Source of the DNA: Parabacteroides sp. TM07-1AC
GTDB lineage: Bacteria; Bacteroidota; Bacteroidia; Bacteroidales; Tannerellaceae
Length of the DNA stretch: 64,000 nt
Assembly: GCF_003480915.1 (NCBI RefSeq)
Contig: NZ_QUKD01000011.1
Location: 16,559 to 80,558 of the forward strand
Reading direction: 5' to 3'
A program made the translations under genes and the position numbers. Below the pieces are notes generated by a model that was not told the DNA's origin, ran no database searches, and saw nothing but the letters and a program-made list of their open reading frames with translations. Position 1 is the first letter of the stretch. Each line of letters begins with the position of its first letter. Shown here piece after piece: positions 34,368-43,400 of the stretch.

Positions 34368-34893
34368 TATGCAGGCGCGATACGGGAATGCGGAGAAATT
34401 CCTGAATACGTTTAACCCGGATATGCAGGTGATGGCCGCCCGCTATACCGAACGTGCCTATTTCGGGACGGCTCCTTCGCTCGAAACGGTTCGCGACGGT
34501 TATGGCGAGCAGATATTTATTGTATGGAATTGTATCCAGCTGGAGAATATTAATTTGTTTGCCGGCGTAAAAGAGAAGATGTCTGTCGACCGCCAGAAAG
34601 AGTTGTCGAGATTGATGCTGGCCGAATACCCCTATCTGAAGGTATCGGAGCTGCTGTTATTCTTCCATCGTCTGAAATGCGGCCGTTACGGTCGTTTTTA
34701 CGGGATGGTGGATGCGTTGTTTATTGCCAGTGCCCTGGTGCAGTTTATAGAAGAACGCTGCAGGGAAACCAGGCGTTTCTTGGCAGCGCGAAAGAAAGAG
34801 GAAAAGCCGGAAGAAAAGACATCCGGTGGTATCACGTATCAGGAATATTTATTACTCAAGGAAAAAAAACAAAAACAAGACAACCATGGATAA
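34267..34893 (+). CDS. Helical accessory-module protein of unknown function
   Basis: 208 residues from MENQMKLNFQTITEKLPDG. Mostly alpha-helical (EKFLNTFNPDMQVMAARYTE, KELSRLMLAEYPYLKVSELL); the C-terminus is Lys/Glu-rich. No catalytic motif. It resembles DUF6633-like proteins of Bacteroidales that lie between the Lin1244-type and DUF4248 genes. The start lies about 100 bp inside the upstream gene; a later ATG would remove conserved-looking sequence, so the overlap is probably real. An 8-bp overlap with DUF4248 follows. Confidence 0.65.
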   Translation: MENQMKLNFQTITEKLPDGKNFSVWQKKQQEVADMQARYGNAEKFLNTFNPDMQVMAARYTERAYFGTAPSLETVRDGYGEQIFIVWNCIQLENINLFAGVKEKMSVDRQKELSRLMLAEYPYLKVSELLLFFHRLKCGRYGRFYGMVDALFIASALVQFIEERCRETRRFLAARKKEEKPEEKTSGGITYQEYLLLKEKKQKQDNHG

Positions 34894-35116
34894 GAACAGA
34901 GTGTATGGCCATACAGAACTGGCTATGTTATATTTTCCGGGTATCTTACCCAAGTCGGCATCTTCGCAGTTGTCGCAATGGATCCGACGGGATGAAGATT
35001 TGCTGGCCGACTTGACGAAGGCCGGTTACAAGAAGGGACAGCGCATATATACACCTCGTCAGGTGGCTATCCTGATCGATCATCTGGGTGAACCGGAAAC
35101 CTGGAAAATCCGATAA
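34886..35116 (+). CDS. DUF4248-family protein
   Basis: 76 residues. MDKNRVYGHTELAMLYFPGI, then SQLSQWIRRDEDLLADL and IYTPRQVAILIDHLGEP is the DUF4248 pattern, probably a small HTH-like DNA-binding protein. It is translationally coupled to the preceding gene (8-bp overlap). Confidence 0.8.
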   Translation: MDKNRVYGHTELAMLYFPGILPKSASSQLSQWIRRDEDLLADLTKAGYKKGQRIYTPRQVAILIDHLGEPETWKIR

Positions 35117-35240
35117 ATAAGTAACGAAGTCCCTGCGGCAAAACTGTCCGGGTACAGCCTTCGGCTCTTTTCTTTCGAGTTTTTTCATTCCGGATTGTTG
35201 GTTAATGAATGTTATAAAAGCAATATATAATCGATATGTC

Positions 35241-35271
35241 TTATATATGTTATATAACTTATATATCTTTG
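35241..35271 (+). promoter_or_regulatory. Promoter and palindrome of the second toxin-antitoxin pair
   Basis: Palindrome TTATATA-TGT-TATATAA (35241-35257) followed by -7 TATCTTTG (35264-35271). It lies about 55 bp before the antitoxin start; a likely self-repression site. Confidence 0.55.
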
Positions 35272-35324
35272 TGGTGTGTTAGTTCGCGTAAAAATAGGAA
35301 TTATTAATTTGAAACATAACTAGT

Positions 35325-35591
35325 ATGTCAACGACAATTTCAACTAATAAAATCGAAAAGAGAAAGAAGTTATTGGATCTTCCGGAAGATGTTATTACTG
35401 TTTTATCAGTACAAGCTGCACGCGAAGGGAAATCTGCAAAGGCTTATATGGAAAATCTATTAATATCTGCTGCTCAAAATTTGGAAGATGTTGCAACTTA
35501 CGCATTTCTTTCTAAAAGTCAGCCGGAAGGTCATGAAATGGTCGGTGAAGCTGAAAAAAAAGCCTTTGAACAAAAATATGGTTTACTATGA
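35325..35591 (+). CDS. Antitoxin of a ParE/RelE-type pair
   Basis: 88 residues. The N-terminal region (NKIEKRKKLLDLPEDVITVLSVQAAREGKS) resembles ribbon-helix-helix antitoxins; the C-terminal part is acidic. It overlaps the toxin gene by 4 bp (ATGA). Confidence 0.8.
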   Translation: MSTTISTNKIEKRKKLLDLPEDVITVLSVQAAREGKSAKAYMENLLISAAQNLEDVATYAFLSKSQPEGHEMVGEAEKKAFEQKYGLL

Positions 35592-35887
35592 ATGTGGAAT
35601 ACTCAAAACCTTTTCTAAAAGCTGTAGATAAACTGTCAGGGAAAGTTTTATCTTCTGTTCTTGATATGATTCGGGAGGTAAAGAATGCTAAAAGCATAGA
35701 TGAAATTACAGATTGTAAAAAACTTGTTGGCTATAAATCTATATATCGGATTCGCATCGGTGATTATAGAGCTTTTTTTATTTTTCATATAAGGATTACC
35801 GATAATGTCGTTAAATTTGAGTATTTGGTATCGAGAGGGGAAGCATACGACAAAAAGATGAAATCTGAATTATCTAAAAAAAAATAA
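35588..35887 (+). CDS. ParE/RelE-superfamily toxin
   Basis: 99 residues. MNVEYSKPFLKAVDKL, then LVGYKSIYRIRIGDYRAFFIF and a C-terminal VKFEYLVSRGEAYDK match the RelE/ParE fold, with the Arg-rich strand of the toxic site. It follows its antitoxin directly. Two hairpins downstream form the end of the transcript. Confidence 0.86.
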   Translation: MNVEYSKPFLKAVDKLSGKVLSSVLDMIREVKNAKSIDEITDCKKLVGYKSIYRIRIGDYRAFFIFHIRITDNVVKFEYLVSRGEAYDKKMKSELSKKK

Positions 35888-35911
35888 ATGATTGGCTGAA
35901 CATTGGTTGAG

Positions 35912-35969
35912 AAGTGTTCCACATACGGAACACTTTTGTTGTTAAATCGTTCCTTGGAAGGAACGATTT
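35912..35969 (+). terminator. Double hairpin after the toxin gene
   Basis: AAGTGTTCC/GGAACACTT (35912-35920, 35927-35935) followed by TT and G, then a second perfect 12-bp hairpin (35944-35955, 35958-35969; AAATCGTTCCTT core). The first fits an intrinsic terminator. Confidence 0.7.
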
Positions 35970-35982
35970 TGTCAATCATAAT
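35967..35982. repeat. 16-bp direct repeat, left copy
   Basis: TTTTGTCAATCATAAT, repeated exactly at 37305-37320. The two copies bracket the amidase-holin-spanin-like cassette, as att sites or a target duplication would. Confidence 0.55.
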
Positions 35983-36111
35983 TGACAAAATATAGGCTTT
36001 AGCTCTTTGTAGTCCCCCTTATTCCTAGCTATCCCGATTGATCTCCTATTTGTTTTTATTACTCTTGATACTTTTGGCTTTACATAAAATATAAACTAAA
36101 AAACAGGTATC

Positions 36112-36561
36112 ATGAGAAAAATTAATCTGATTGTTTTGCATTGTTCGGCTACCCGCGAAAATATGGCGTATACTCCCGAACAATTGGAGCGTGACCATCA
36201 GGCACGCGGATTCCTTTCTGCCGGTTATAATTATTATATCCGTCGTTCGGGAGAGATCGTTTCGATGCGTCCGCCGGAGCAGATCCCGGCACATGTGAAG
36301 GGCTTCAATCGTTTCAGCCTGGGGATTTGCTATGAAGGGGGATTGGATGCCGGAGGACGGCCGAAAGATACGCGTACGAAAGAGCAGAAAGAGTCGATAC
36401 GGGTTCTATTGCTGTTGTTGCTTGTCAGACATCCGGGTTGTAGGATTTGCGGACATCGTGACCTGTCGCCTGACAGGAACGGTGACGGAAAGATCACGCC
36501 GGACGAGTGGCTGAAGGAGTGTCCCTGTTTTAATGCGGAGGAAGAGTATGGGAGGCTGTAG
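36112..36561 (+). CDS. N-acetylmuramoyl-L-alanine amidase (T7-lysozyme type)
   Basis: 149 residues, Amidase_2 fold. Zinc ligand candidates: His in LIVLHCSATRENM, His in CGHRDLSPDRNGDG and Cys in ECPCFNAEEE, as in phage T7 lysozyme. It cleaves the bond between MurNAc and L-Ala in peptidoglycan. No signal peptide, so export would need a holin, and a holin-like gene follows directly. In Bacteroidales such amidases are common in accessory loci near capsule and HU genes. Confidence 0.9.
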   Translation: MRKINLIVLHCSATRENMAYTPEQLERDHQARGFLSAGYNYYIRRSGEIVSMRPPEQIPAHVKGFNRFSLGICYEGGLDAGGRPKDTRTKEQKESIRVLLLLLLVRHPGCRICGHRDLSPDRNGDGKITPDEWLKECPCFNAEEEYGRL

Positions 36562-36574
36562 GAGGTTCGGGGCG

Positions 36575-36781
36575 ATGGTCAACTGTCAGTTGTTGGTCGC
36601 CGTATTGTTGTCGTTGGCGGGAGTTGTTTTATTGTTTATGGGGTTCTGGTGCAGTCCGACCGGGGAGATCCATAATTCGGTGCTGGTGGGTTTCGGGGAG
36701 GTTTCTACTTTTTCCGGGGCGTTGTTCGGGGTGGATTATAGTTATAAATATAAATACGGGAAAGATGGGAAGCAGGAATAA
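36575..36781 (+). CDS. Small holin-like membrane protein
   Basis: 68 residues from MVNCQLLVAVLLSLAG, with a Shine-Dalgarno-like GGAGG about 10 bp upstream; ATG 36548 is an alternative that would overlap the amidase gene. Two hydrophobic stretches (LLVAVLLSLAGVVLLFMGFW and a weaker one after GEIHNSV) and a polar C-terminus fit a class II-like holin or other small membrane protein. It lies between an amidase gene and a spanin-like gene. Confidence 0.6.
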   Translation: MVNCQLLVAVLLSLAGVVLLFMGFWCSPTGEIHNSVLVGFGEVSTFSGALFGVDYSYKYKYGKDGKQE

Positions 36782-37298
36782 TATCGCGTTACCGGTTGGT
36801 TTATTGAGCATTTGTCTGTTTTTTTACGGTTGTGGGGTACGGAAAAAAACAGAGTCTGAGCGAAGGTTGACGGGGAGAGATTCTTTGTCGGTCGAACGGA
36901 TCGACAGTTTACAGATGGGGCGGCAGTGGAAGTGGGATGGCGAAACGCAGATATCCTGGAAGGAAATAACCTTGTCCGTTCCTGACAGTAACGGTCGGCA
37001 GCATATTTCCAGTGTCCGGACGGCTGTTGTCGGAAACCGCTATGCCCTGACACAAAAAGATACCTGTAGTATGCAGAGTAAGGAGATCGGTACCCGTTCC
37101 CGTCGGTTTCATACCACGGAGCGGGAGACAACGCTTCCTGTTCCTGTTAACAAGAAGCGTTGGTGGTGGGTGATCGGGGGATTTGTTGCTATTTTTTATA
37201 TATTCATTTGTAAAAAATCACGTATATGTAGCTGTTTGATCCCTTTTTCATTGGTTCCAATATTGAAATTGTCCATGCTGACTACATATTTCGGATAA
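36765..37298 (+). CDS. Spanin-like lipoprotein
   Basis: 177 residues starting in the 3' end of the holin-like gene (17-bp overlap). Lipoprotein signal IALPVGLLSICLFFYGCG. The mature part is polar with no fold that I recognise, then a C-terminal helix RWWWVIGGFVAIFYIFICK. Both an outer-membrane anchor and a C-terminal transmembrane helix could bridge the envelope like a unimolecular spanin. Its place after amidase and holin-like genes supports this; sequence alone does not prove it. Confidence 0.55.
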   Translation: MGSRNNIALPVGLLSICLFFYGCGVRKKTESERRLTGRDSLSVERIDSLQMGRQWKWDGETQISWKEITLSVPDSNGRQHISSVRTAVVGNRYALTQKDTCSMQSKEIGTRSRRFHTTERETTLPVPVNKKRWWWVIGGFVAIFYIFICKKSRICSCLIPFSLVPILKLSMLTTYFG

Positions 37299-37304
37299 AG
37301 CTAT

Positions 37305-37320
37305 TTTTGTCAATCATAAT
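37305..37320. repeat. 16-bp direct repeat, right copy
   Basis: Exact copy of 35967-35982. It overlaps the left arm of the hairpin at 37310-37363. Confidence 0.55.
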
Positions 37321-37363
37321 GGATACTTTTTGCAATTGTAGTATTTTTATCCATTATGATTGA
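37310..37363. terminator. 16-bp perfect hairpin between convergent genes
   Basis: Arms 37310-37325 and 37348-37363 are exact complements with a 22-nt loop. It lies between the spanin-like gene and the convergent propeller gene; possible bidirectional terminator. Confidence 0.6.
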
Positions 37364-37398
37364 TGAATTTGAGTTTTACTATCTTTAGAATGGAAAAT

Positions 37399-38424
37399 CT
37401 ATACAATACCATCAAGATCTAAATAACCGAATTGGATTTCATCGTTAAAGACGAAAATAAGGCGGTTATTGTCTTTGTCGTAACAGAAAGAGAGGATGGC
37501 ATATCCGATTTCTAATGTTGTTAAATAATTTCCTTCCAGGTCGAAGACGATTAGTCGGGTCGGATCTTCGGTTATTTGATTGCTTTTTACGAATCTGGGA
37601 CCTCCTAAATAGTCGGCAATCAGTTTATCCTTGCAAAAGGCTACTTCCGTAGAATAGCCATTGTCGCTTGATTTTCGGTTATCCCATTTCGTTCCGTATA
37701 GTGTATATTTCAGTTTCCCGTCTAAAGTGCACAAGGTTATTAAATCATGGTACCAATATACTTCCGCATACAAATTATGCTCTGTGGAAGCTGCGAAACT
37801 GACACGTTTCCTTTCGATTTCCGGATGGCCTGTATATTCCATGAAATCCGTTTTTCCTGTTTGCATGTTCCATTTGCCGACCATGGGGGTATAGTCGCCC
37901 GGGTTTAAGACGTGCATATAAAGGGCGTATGCGAGTGTATCGTTGACATACTGCATTTTGAATGGAAATTCTGAAGGGTCTATATCTGCTTTTTTCTTGG
38001 GAAGATAATTCGGATTGGAAAGCACGCTGTCCATGGGGCAGTCGTATAACAGTTGATGGCCATGGTCGAAAACATAGAAAGCATTATTTTTCTCATCCGG
38101 GATAATGCTGCCCATATTGGCAATTTCGGACGGCCCTTGTCCGCGATCGCCTACATTGGCCAGGTAGGTAAAAGTATTTTTATCGAAAACATAGATGAGT
38201 TTGTCGAAAGACTTATAGTCGCTGATAATCAAATAATCATTTAAAATAAAAGGTTTCCCAAAGTCAGATATGGCAATATCTCCAGTGGATATTTCGTGGA
38301 TATGTTCTTTCACATTTTTGATGTTAGACAAAGCATCGTAATGCTTGACTGATTCGGAATGTTGTTTGCAGCTCAAAAGTGAGAATAGGCATACAACGCA
38401 AAGTAGAATATTTCCGTGTTTCAT
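37399..38424 (-). CDS. Six-bladed beta-propeller lipoprotein (BF3164-like), solitary
   Basis: 341 residues with a lipoprotein signal (CVVCLFSLLSCKQ). Propeller pattern with VGDRGQGPSEIANMGSI, FYVFDHGHQLLYD, LIVFDLEGNYLTTLE and a closing IQFGYLDLDG. It is close to the gene at 47876-48877 (same ending and NPNYLP/NPNYMP segment), and more distant from the two in the NVEALA locus. No peptide gene lies next to it. It has its own promoter with a 10-bp inverted repeat at the transcript start. Confidence 0.83.
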   Translation of the reverse strand: MKHGNILLCVVCLFSLLSCKQHSESVKHYDALSNIKNVKEHIHEISTGDIAISDFGKPFILNDYLIISDYKSFDKLIYVFDKNTFTYLANVGDRGQGPSEIANMGSIIPDEKNNAFYVFDHGHQLLYDCPMDSVLSNPNYLPKKKADIDPSEFPFKMQYVNDTLAYALYMHVLNPGDYTPMVGKWNMQTGKTDFMEYTGHPEIERKRVSFAASTEHNLYAEVYWYHDLITLCTLDGKLKYTLYGTKWDNRKSSDNGYSTEVAFCKDKLIADYLGGPRFVKSNQITEDPTRLIVFDLEGNYLTTLEIGYAILSFCYDKDNNRLIFVFNDEIQFGYLDLDGIV

Positions 38425-38463
38425 CTTGTAGTTTGTTTTATGTTGAAAAATATAAGGTTATTC

Positions 38464-38518
38464 TTGTCTACGATTTTGTCGTAGACAAATGTATCGTAAA
38501 TGATTTTATATTTCCAAA
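38464..38518 (-). promoter_or_regulatory. Promoter and inverted repeat of the solitary propeller gene
   Basis: TTTG (38515-38518), 21 bp, TACATTTG (38486-38493) on the minus strand. Overlapping the start of transcription is TTGTCTACGA/TCGTAGACAA (38464-38473, 38479-38488), which can be an operator or a 5' hairpin. The paralog's upstream region shares the ACGATACATTxGT word. Confidence 0.72.
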
Positions 38519-38673
38519 TGATTTGGAGTAAATGTTCAATTTTATGTGTTTTATAATAACCAATCTGAAAACAGTCTTTTTGGTAGCTGAAGGTTCCTTC
38601 ATCACAAAAAACGGGATTTATTTGTAAAGTCATTTAAATTTACTTTTCTTTGTTGCGAGGAGAGTTTGGTATA

Positions 38674-39285
38674 ATGGGGATATTTACAGACGAAAAATTA
38701 TTGTTGCAGGCTATTAAGAACGGGGACAATCAAGCTTTCGAGTTCCTGTTCAAAAGCTATTATCCCCGGTTGAGAGGATATGCCTCACGATTTTTGCATG
38801 ATGAGGAAGCCGTACGTGATATTATACAGGAGAGTTTTCTGAAATTCTGGGAGAGACGGCATTTGATCGAAGCTATTTCTTTATCGTCCCTCTTGTTTGC
38901 TATGGTGCGCAATGCGTGCATGAATTACCTGAAACATATACAACTGGTCGAACAGCAGCCTTTGGATTATTTGCAGGAGATGCCGGGCAGAGAAGAACTT
39001 TATTGCTGGGACTTTGGACTGGACCCGGAACATGCCCTGCTCTATAAAGAACTCCAGCAGGAAGTCGACACTGTTATTAACAACTTACCGGAACGCTGTC
39101 GTGAAGTGTTTGTCATGAGTCGTTTCAAAAGGATGAAAAACCGTGAAATAGCCGAAGCTTTACAAATATCCACAACTGCAGTGGAAAAACATATTTCGAA
39201 GGCTTTGAAACAATTTGCCGATTATTTCAAAGATAGATATTCGCTCGACATATATATTGCGATCCTCGCCTGGATTTTAAAATAA
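38674..39285 (+). CDS. ECF sigma-70 factor (FecI-like) of the first SusCD system
   Basis: 203 residues from MGIFTDEKLLLQAIKNGDNQ; ATG 38650 is also open. Region 2 has YASRFLHDEEAVRDIIQESFLKFW, region 4 has LPERCREVFVMSRFKRMKNREIAEALQISTTAVEKHISKA. It directs RNA polymerase to the SusC promoter when its FecR partner (39422-40426) signals. Cognate outer-membrane receptor: SusC at 40471, which has an STN domain. Confidence 0.92.
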   Translation: MGIFTDEKLLLQAIKNGDNQAFEFLFKSYYPRLRGYASRFLHDEEAVRDIIQESFLKFWERRHLIEAISLSSLLFAMVRNACMNYLKHIQLVEQQPLDYLQEMPGREELYCWDFGLDPEHALLYKELQQEVDTVINNLPERCREVFVMSRFKRMKNREIAEALQISTTAVEKHISKALKQFADYFKDRYSLDIYIAILAWILK

Positions 39286-39421
39286 AAATGATATTCGGTA
39301 TAAATCTTGCTCCCAAAGTATTATACAGTACTTACGGGGACAAGATTTTTTTTGTAGAAAGTTTACTCCTCGGGGTTGGGTAAAAATAAAATGAGTTGTT
39401 ATATCCTTTAGAAACTATTTT

Positions 39422-40426
39422 ATGGACAAGTCAGACATTTATTATCGGGAATTGGCAATCCGTTATTTCAACGGTTGTATTTCATTGGCAGAGGAAGAAC
39501 TCCTTTTTCAGTTTGTCAAAGCTGCATCTGAAAATGAGAAACTGTTCCGTTGGTGGGAGCAGGAGTGGACTGTTTCAACCAGGTTGATACCCGAAGTCGA
39601 TAATGAATGGAGAAAGCTGCAGGGCAGAATGTCTGTCCGCTATACTTCGGATGACCGGCAGGTCTCTGTTTCCGGACGCAGACATTTATCCTGGTATGTT
39701 GCAGCAGCTGTTATTGCCGTATTATTGTTGGGCAGCGGAATATATGGCGTACAACAATATGTCTATACAAGAATGTCTGAAAATCTTTTTGCATTGAAGA
39801 CCGGAATGGGAGAGAAAAGCCGCCTGGTGCTTGCCGACGGGACAACCGTTTATCTGAATGCCGGTTCGTCTTTGCAATATTCCGGAAATTTTAATACAAA
39901 AAACAGGGAGGTAACCTTATTTGGAGAAGCCTATTTTGAAGTGACGCAGCAGCCGGGTAATATCCCTTTCACTGTAAAGACCGATCAGTATAATATTGTC
40001 GTAAAAGGGACCAAATTCAATGTTTCCTCTTATAATGAGGATGAATTATCTACAACCGCTCTTTTAGAAGGTTCCATCGATATATTGTACAAGGGCAAAC
40101 ACTTCCCGGTTGTCCCGGGGGAATTAGTGAGGCTGAATAAGCAGAACGGGGAACTATCCAGGGAAAAAGGGCAGACGGCTCAATACACTTCATGGATTGA
40201 AGGACGTGTAGAATATGATAAAATCACATTGAGTGAACTGGCTGTCCGCTTGTCGAGGAAATATGATGTTTCCATTACGCTGGATGACAGTCTGAATAAG
40301 GATGTCGCTTTCCGTGTCTCCCTGAGGAATGAAGAGACGATAGGCGATATCCTGCAAGCCCTCTCCAGGATCATACCGATACGGTATGAACGCTCAGGAA
40401 GGGATATTTACATTCGAAAACAATAG
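39422..40426 (+). CDS. FecR-family anti-sigma regulator
   Basis: 334 residues: cytoplasmic N-terminal part (YYRELAIRYFNGCISLAEEE), one transmembrane helix near 89-107 (YVAAAVIAVLLLGSGIYG), periplasmic FecR domain (KTGMGEKSRLVLADGTTVYL, LNAGSSLQYSGNF, FTVKTDQYNIVVKGTKFNVS) and a C-terminal DUF4974-like segment (VAFRVSLRNEETIGDILQAL). It relays receptor occupancy to the sigma factor. Its stop is 44 bp before SusC. Confidence 0.92.
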   Translation: MDKSDIYYRELAIRYFNGCISLAEEELLFQFVKAASENEKLFRWWEQEWTVSTRLIPEVDNEWRKLQGRMSVRYTSDDRQVSVSGRRHLSWYVAAAVIAVLLLGSGIYGVQQYVYTRMSENLFALKTGMGEKSRLVLADGTTVYLNAGSSLQYSGNFNTKNREVTLFGEAYFEVTQQPGNIPFTVKTDQYNIVVKGTKFNVSSYNEDELSTTALLEGSIDILYKGKHFPVVPGELVRLNKQNGELSREKGQTAQYTSWIEGRVEYDKITLSELAVRLSRKYDVSITLDDSLNKDVAFRVSLRNEETIGDILQALSRIIPIRYERSGRDIYIRKQ

Positions 40427-40470
40427 CGCAATTGTTAATATTATTAAATCTAATCGTAAATTGAATTTGT

Positions 40471-43400
40471 ATGACTTACAAGAAACATGTTGGAAGGTCA
40501 TTGATCATGGCGTTATTACTGTCCGGTTCATTGACCATGGATGCACAAAAAGTAACTTATCAATTTAAGGAGACTTCTTTAAAGGCAGCTTTAAAGGAAG
40601 TGGAAAAACAACTGCAGTATTCTATTATTTATAAGAAAGATGTGGTTAATGAAGATAAGTTGATCACGAAGAATTTTGAGGATGCTCCTGTCGAGGAAGT
40701 GTTGGCTTCTATTCTAGGGGAAGATCTGACCTGGTCTATTCAGGGGAAAATGATCGTTATCTCTAAAAAAGAAACCGGTCAGAATACGAAGGTACAACAG
40801 CAGAAACAGAAAAGGATATCAGGCGTTATCAAAGATGCGGCAGGTGAACCGATCATCGGTGCCAATGTGGTCGAAAAGGGGACGACAAACGGAACTGTAA
40901 CCGATATGGATGGAAAATTCACTCTGGACGTACAGGATAAAGGCGTTTTGCAGGTGTCTTATATCGGTTATCTGACACAAGAACTTTCCGTGAGCGGCAA
41001 GAGCTCTTTTAATGTGATCATGGTCGATGATTCACAAAACCTGAGTGAGGTCGTAGTCGTAGGTTACGGAACACAAAAAAAAGTCAACCTGACGGGGGCT
41101 GTCAGCACTGTAAAGTCGGAAATGCTGGAAAACCGCACGACTTCCAACCCTGTTAATATGCTGACGGGACAAATTGCCGGTGTTACGATCGTACAAAATA
41201 CAGGGCAACCGGGTGCCGATGCCGGAAATCTGCGTGTCAGAGGTATCGGAACGCTGGGAAATGCCGAAGCGATGGTAGTCATAGACGGTGTCGAGTCTTC
41301 TATGGCGAATGTCGATCCGAATGACATCGAGAGTATCTCTGTGCTGAAGGATGCTGCTGCATCTTCTATTTATGGGGTACGTGCAGCCAACGGTGTTATT
41401 TTGATTACAACCAAAAGAGGGGCTGTCGGTAAACCTGTTGTCTCCTATAATGGCTATATCGGCTGGCAGGCTGCATGCCGTCTTCCGAACTACCTGGATT
41501 CTTACAATTATGCCACATTGCTCAACGAAGCATACCGAAACGATGGTTCGAATGCTCCGTTCCAGGATACGGACCTGGAAAAGATACGCCTGGGAAACGA
41601 TCCGGATCATTTCGCCAACAGCAACCAGGTGAATGCCTTATTGAGTGAGAGCGGTTTGTTCCATAACCATCATCTGAGTGTGATCGGAGGGAATGAAGGC
41701 ATCCGCTATTCTTTGACTGCCGGTTTCCATAAGAAGGACGGTTTGATCCCGAATGTCTCTTATAACCGTTTTAATATCCGTTCCAATGTAGATGCCAAGA
41801 TCAACAACCGGCTGGATGTGGCTCTGAATATATCGGCTTCACGCGATGACCGCATGGCACCGGCTACATCGACTGTGAGTGATCCGGATACAGACATGTA
41901 TTATATCATGTATCATGCATTTCGTGAAACTCCTGTTACTCCTATTCAGTTCAGTAATGGAAATTACGGTTTGTTCCTGAATGAACATAATTCGGTGGCG
42001 GAAGCTCGTAACAGTGGAGTTTCTCATGTTTACAACAATAACTTCCAGGGAAATGCCTCTTTTGTCTATAAGATTATGGACGGTTTGAATTTGCGAGGTA
42101 ATGCCGCTGCCACTTATTACTTGAAGGATACGCATGTTTTTCAGAAAAAGATGAATTTCTATACGGCTGATTCTGAAGATCCGATTAAGTCGAGCCGTAG
42201 CCAGGTGAAGAATATAGACAAGAAGTCGTTGGAACTGAATTTGCAGGCTTATTTGGATTATGATAAGACTTTTGGCAAACATGGGGTAAAGGCTTTGCTG
42301 GGATATTCACAGATACATAACGAATACAGATTATTGAGTGCTCTGCGTAAAGACCTGCCGACAAATAATATGATCGGTGAGATCAATGCCGGTGATGTGA
42401 CGACGCAGGAGACTGAAGGTACCAGTGTCGCTTATGCTTTGCGCTCGGTTTTCGGCCGTGTGAATTATGATTTTGACAGCCGCTATTTGTTTGAAGCGAA
42501 CGTACGTTACGACGGTTCTTCCCGCTTTCCTAAAAATAATCGTTTTGGTGTATTCCCATCCTTCTCTGTAGGCTGGCGTCTGTCGGAAGAGAGTTTCTTC
42601 AATGCCGACTGGGTAGATAATCTGAAAGTCAGAGCTTCGTGGGGGCAGTTGGGTAACCAGGAGATAGATGATTATTCATTCTATAACACATATGCTTTCG
42701 GCTATGACTGTAGTTTCGGAAACGCTCTTTACTCCGGTATTTCTATCAATGATGTAATGGCTAACACGGCTATCACCTGGGAAAAGACCAATCAGACGGA
42801 TATTGGTATCGATGCCGATTTCTGGGGTGGAAAACTTTCTTTTACCGGTGACTTCTTTATTAAGAATACGAATGCTATTTTGCTGAAATTACCGATTCCT
42901 GATATAGTCGGTGTGGATGCTCCGATGCAAAATGCCGGTAAGGTTCGTAATACGGGTGTCGAACTGGCATTTACCCATCGCAACCAGGTGAACGATTTTA
43001 AATATTCTACCTCTTTTAATTTCAGCTATATCCATAACGAGATTACGGACCTTAGCGGGGGAGATACACCGGGACGTTCTGTTGGAGACCCTGTAGATAA
43101 TATTTATGGTTATGTTTGTGATGGTATTTTTAAGTCACAGGAAGAGATCGACAACTCGCCGAAGCAGATTTGGGGAGCACAACCGGGAGATTTGAAATAT
43201 CGGGATCTGGACGGCAACAAGACGGTTGACCAGAATGACCGTCAGTCTTTGGGCTCAACATTCCCGAAGATCAATTTCGGTCTGCGTTTGAATTTCGAGT
43301 ATAAGAACTTTGACCTGACAGCTTTATTGCAGGGTGCTGGTATGGTAAAAGGCATTGTAAAAGATGAAATCGGCAAGGCTTTCTATAACGGAGGAAAAGT

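Noticed and set aside
38421..38633. 70-codon minus frame upstream of the propeller gene
   Set aside because: It covers the promoter and the inverted repeat; composition is not protein-like.
41032..41610. 192-codon open frame on the minus strand inside SusC
   Set aside because: It mirrors a conserved SusC region in another frame, with no domain and no promoter of its own.
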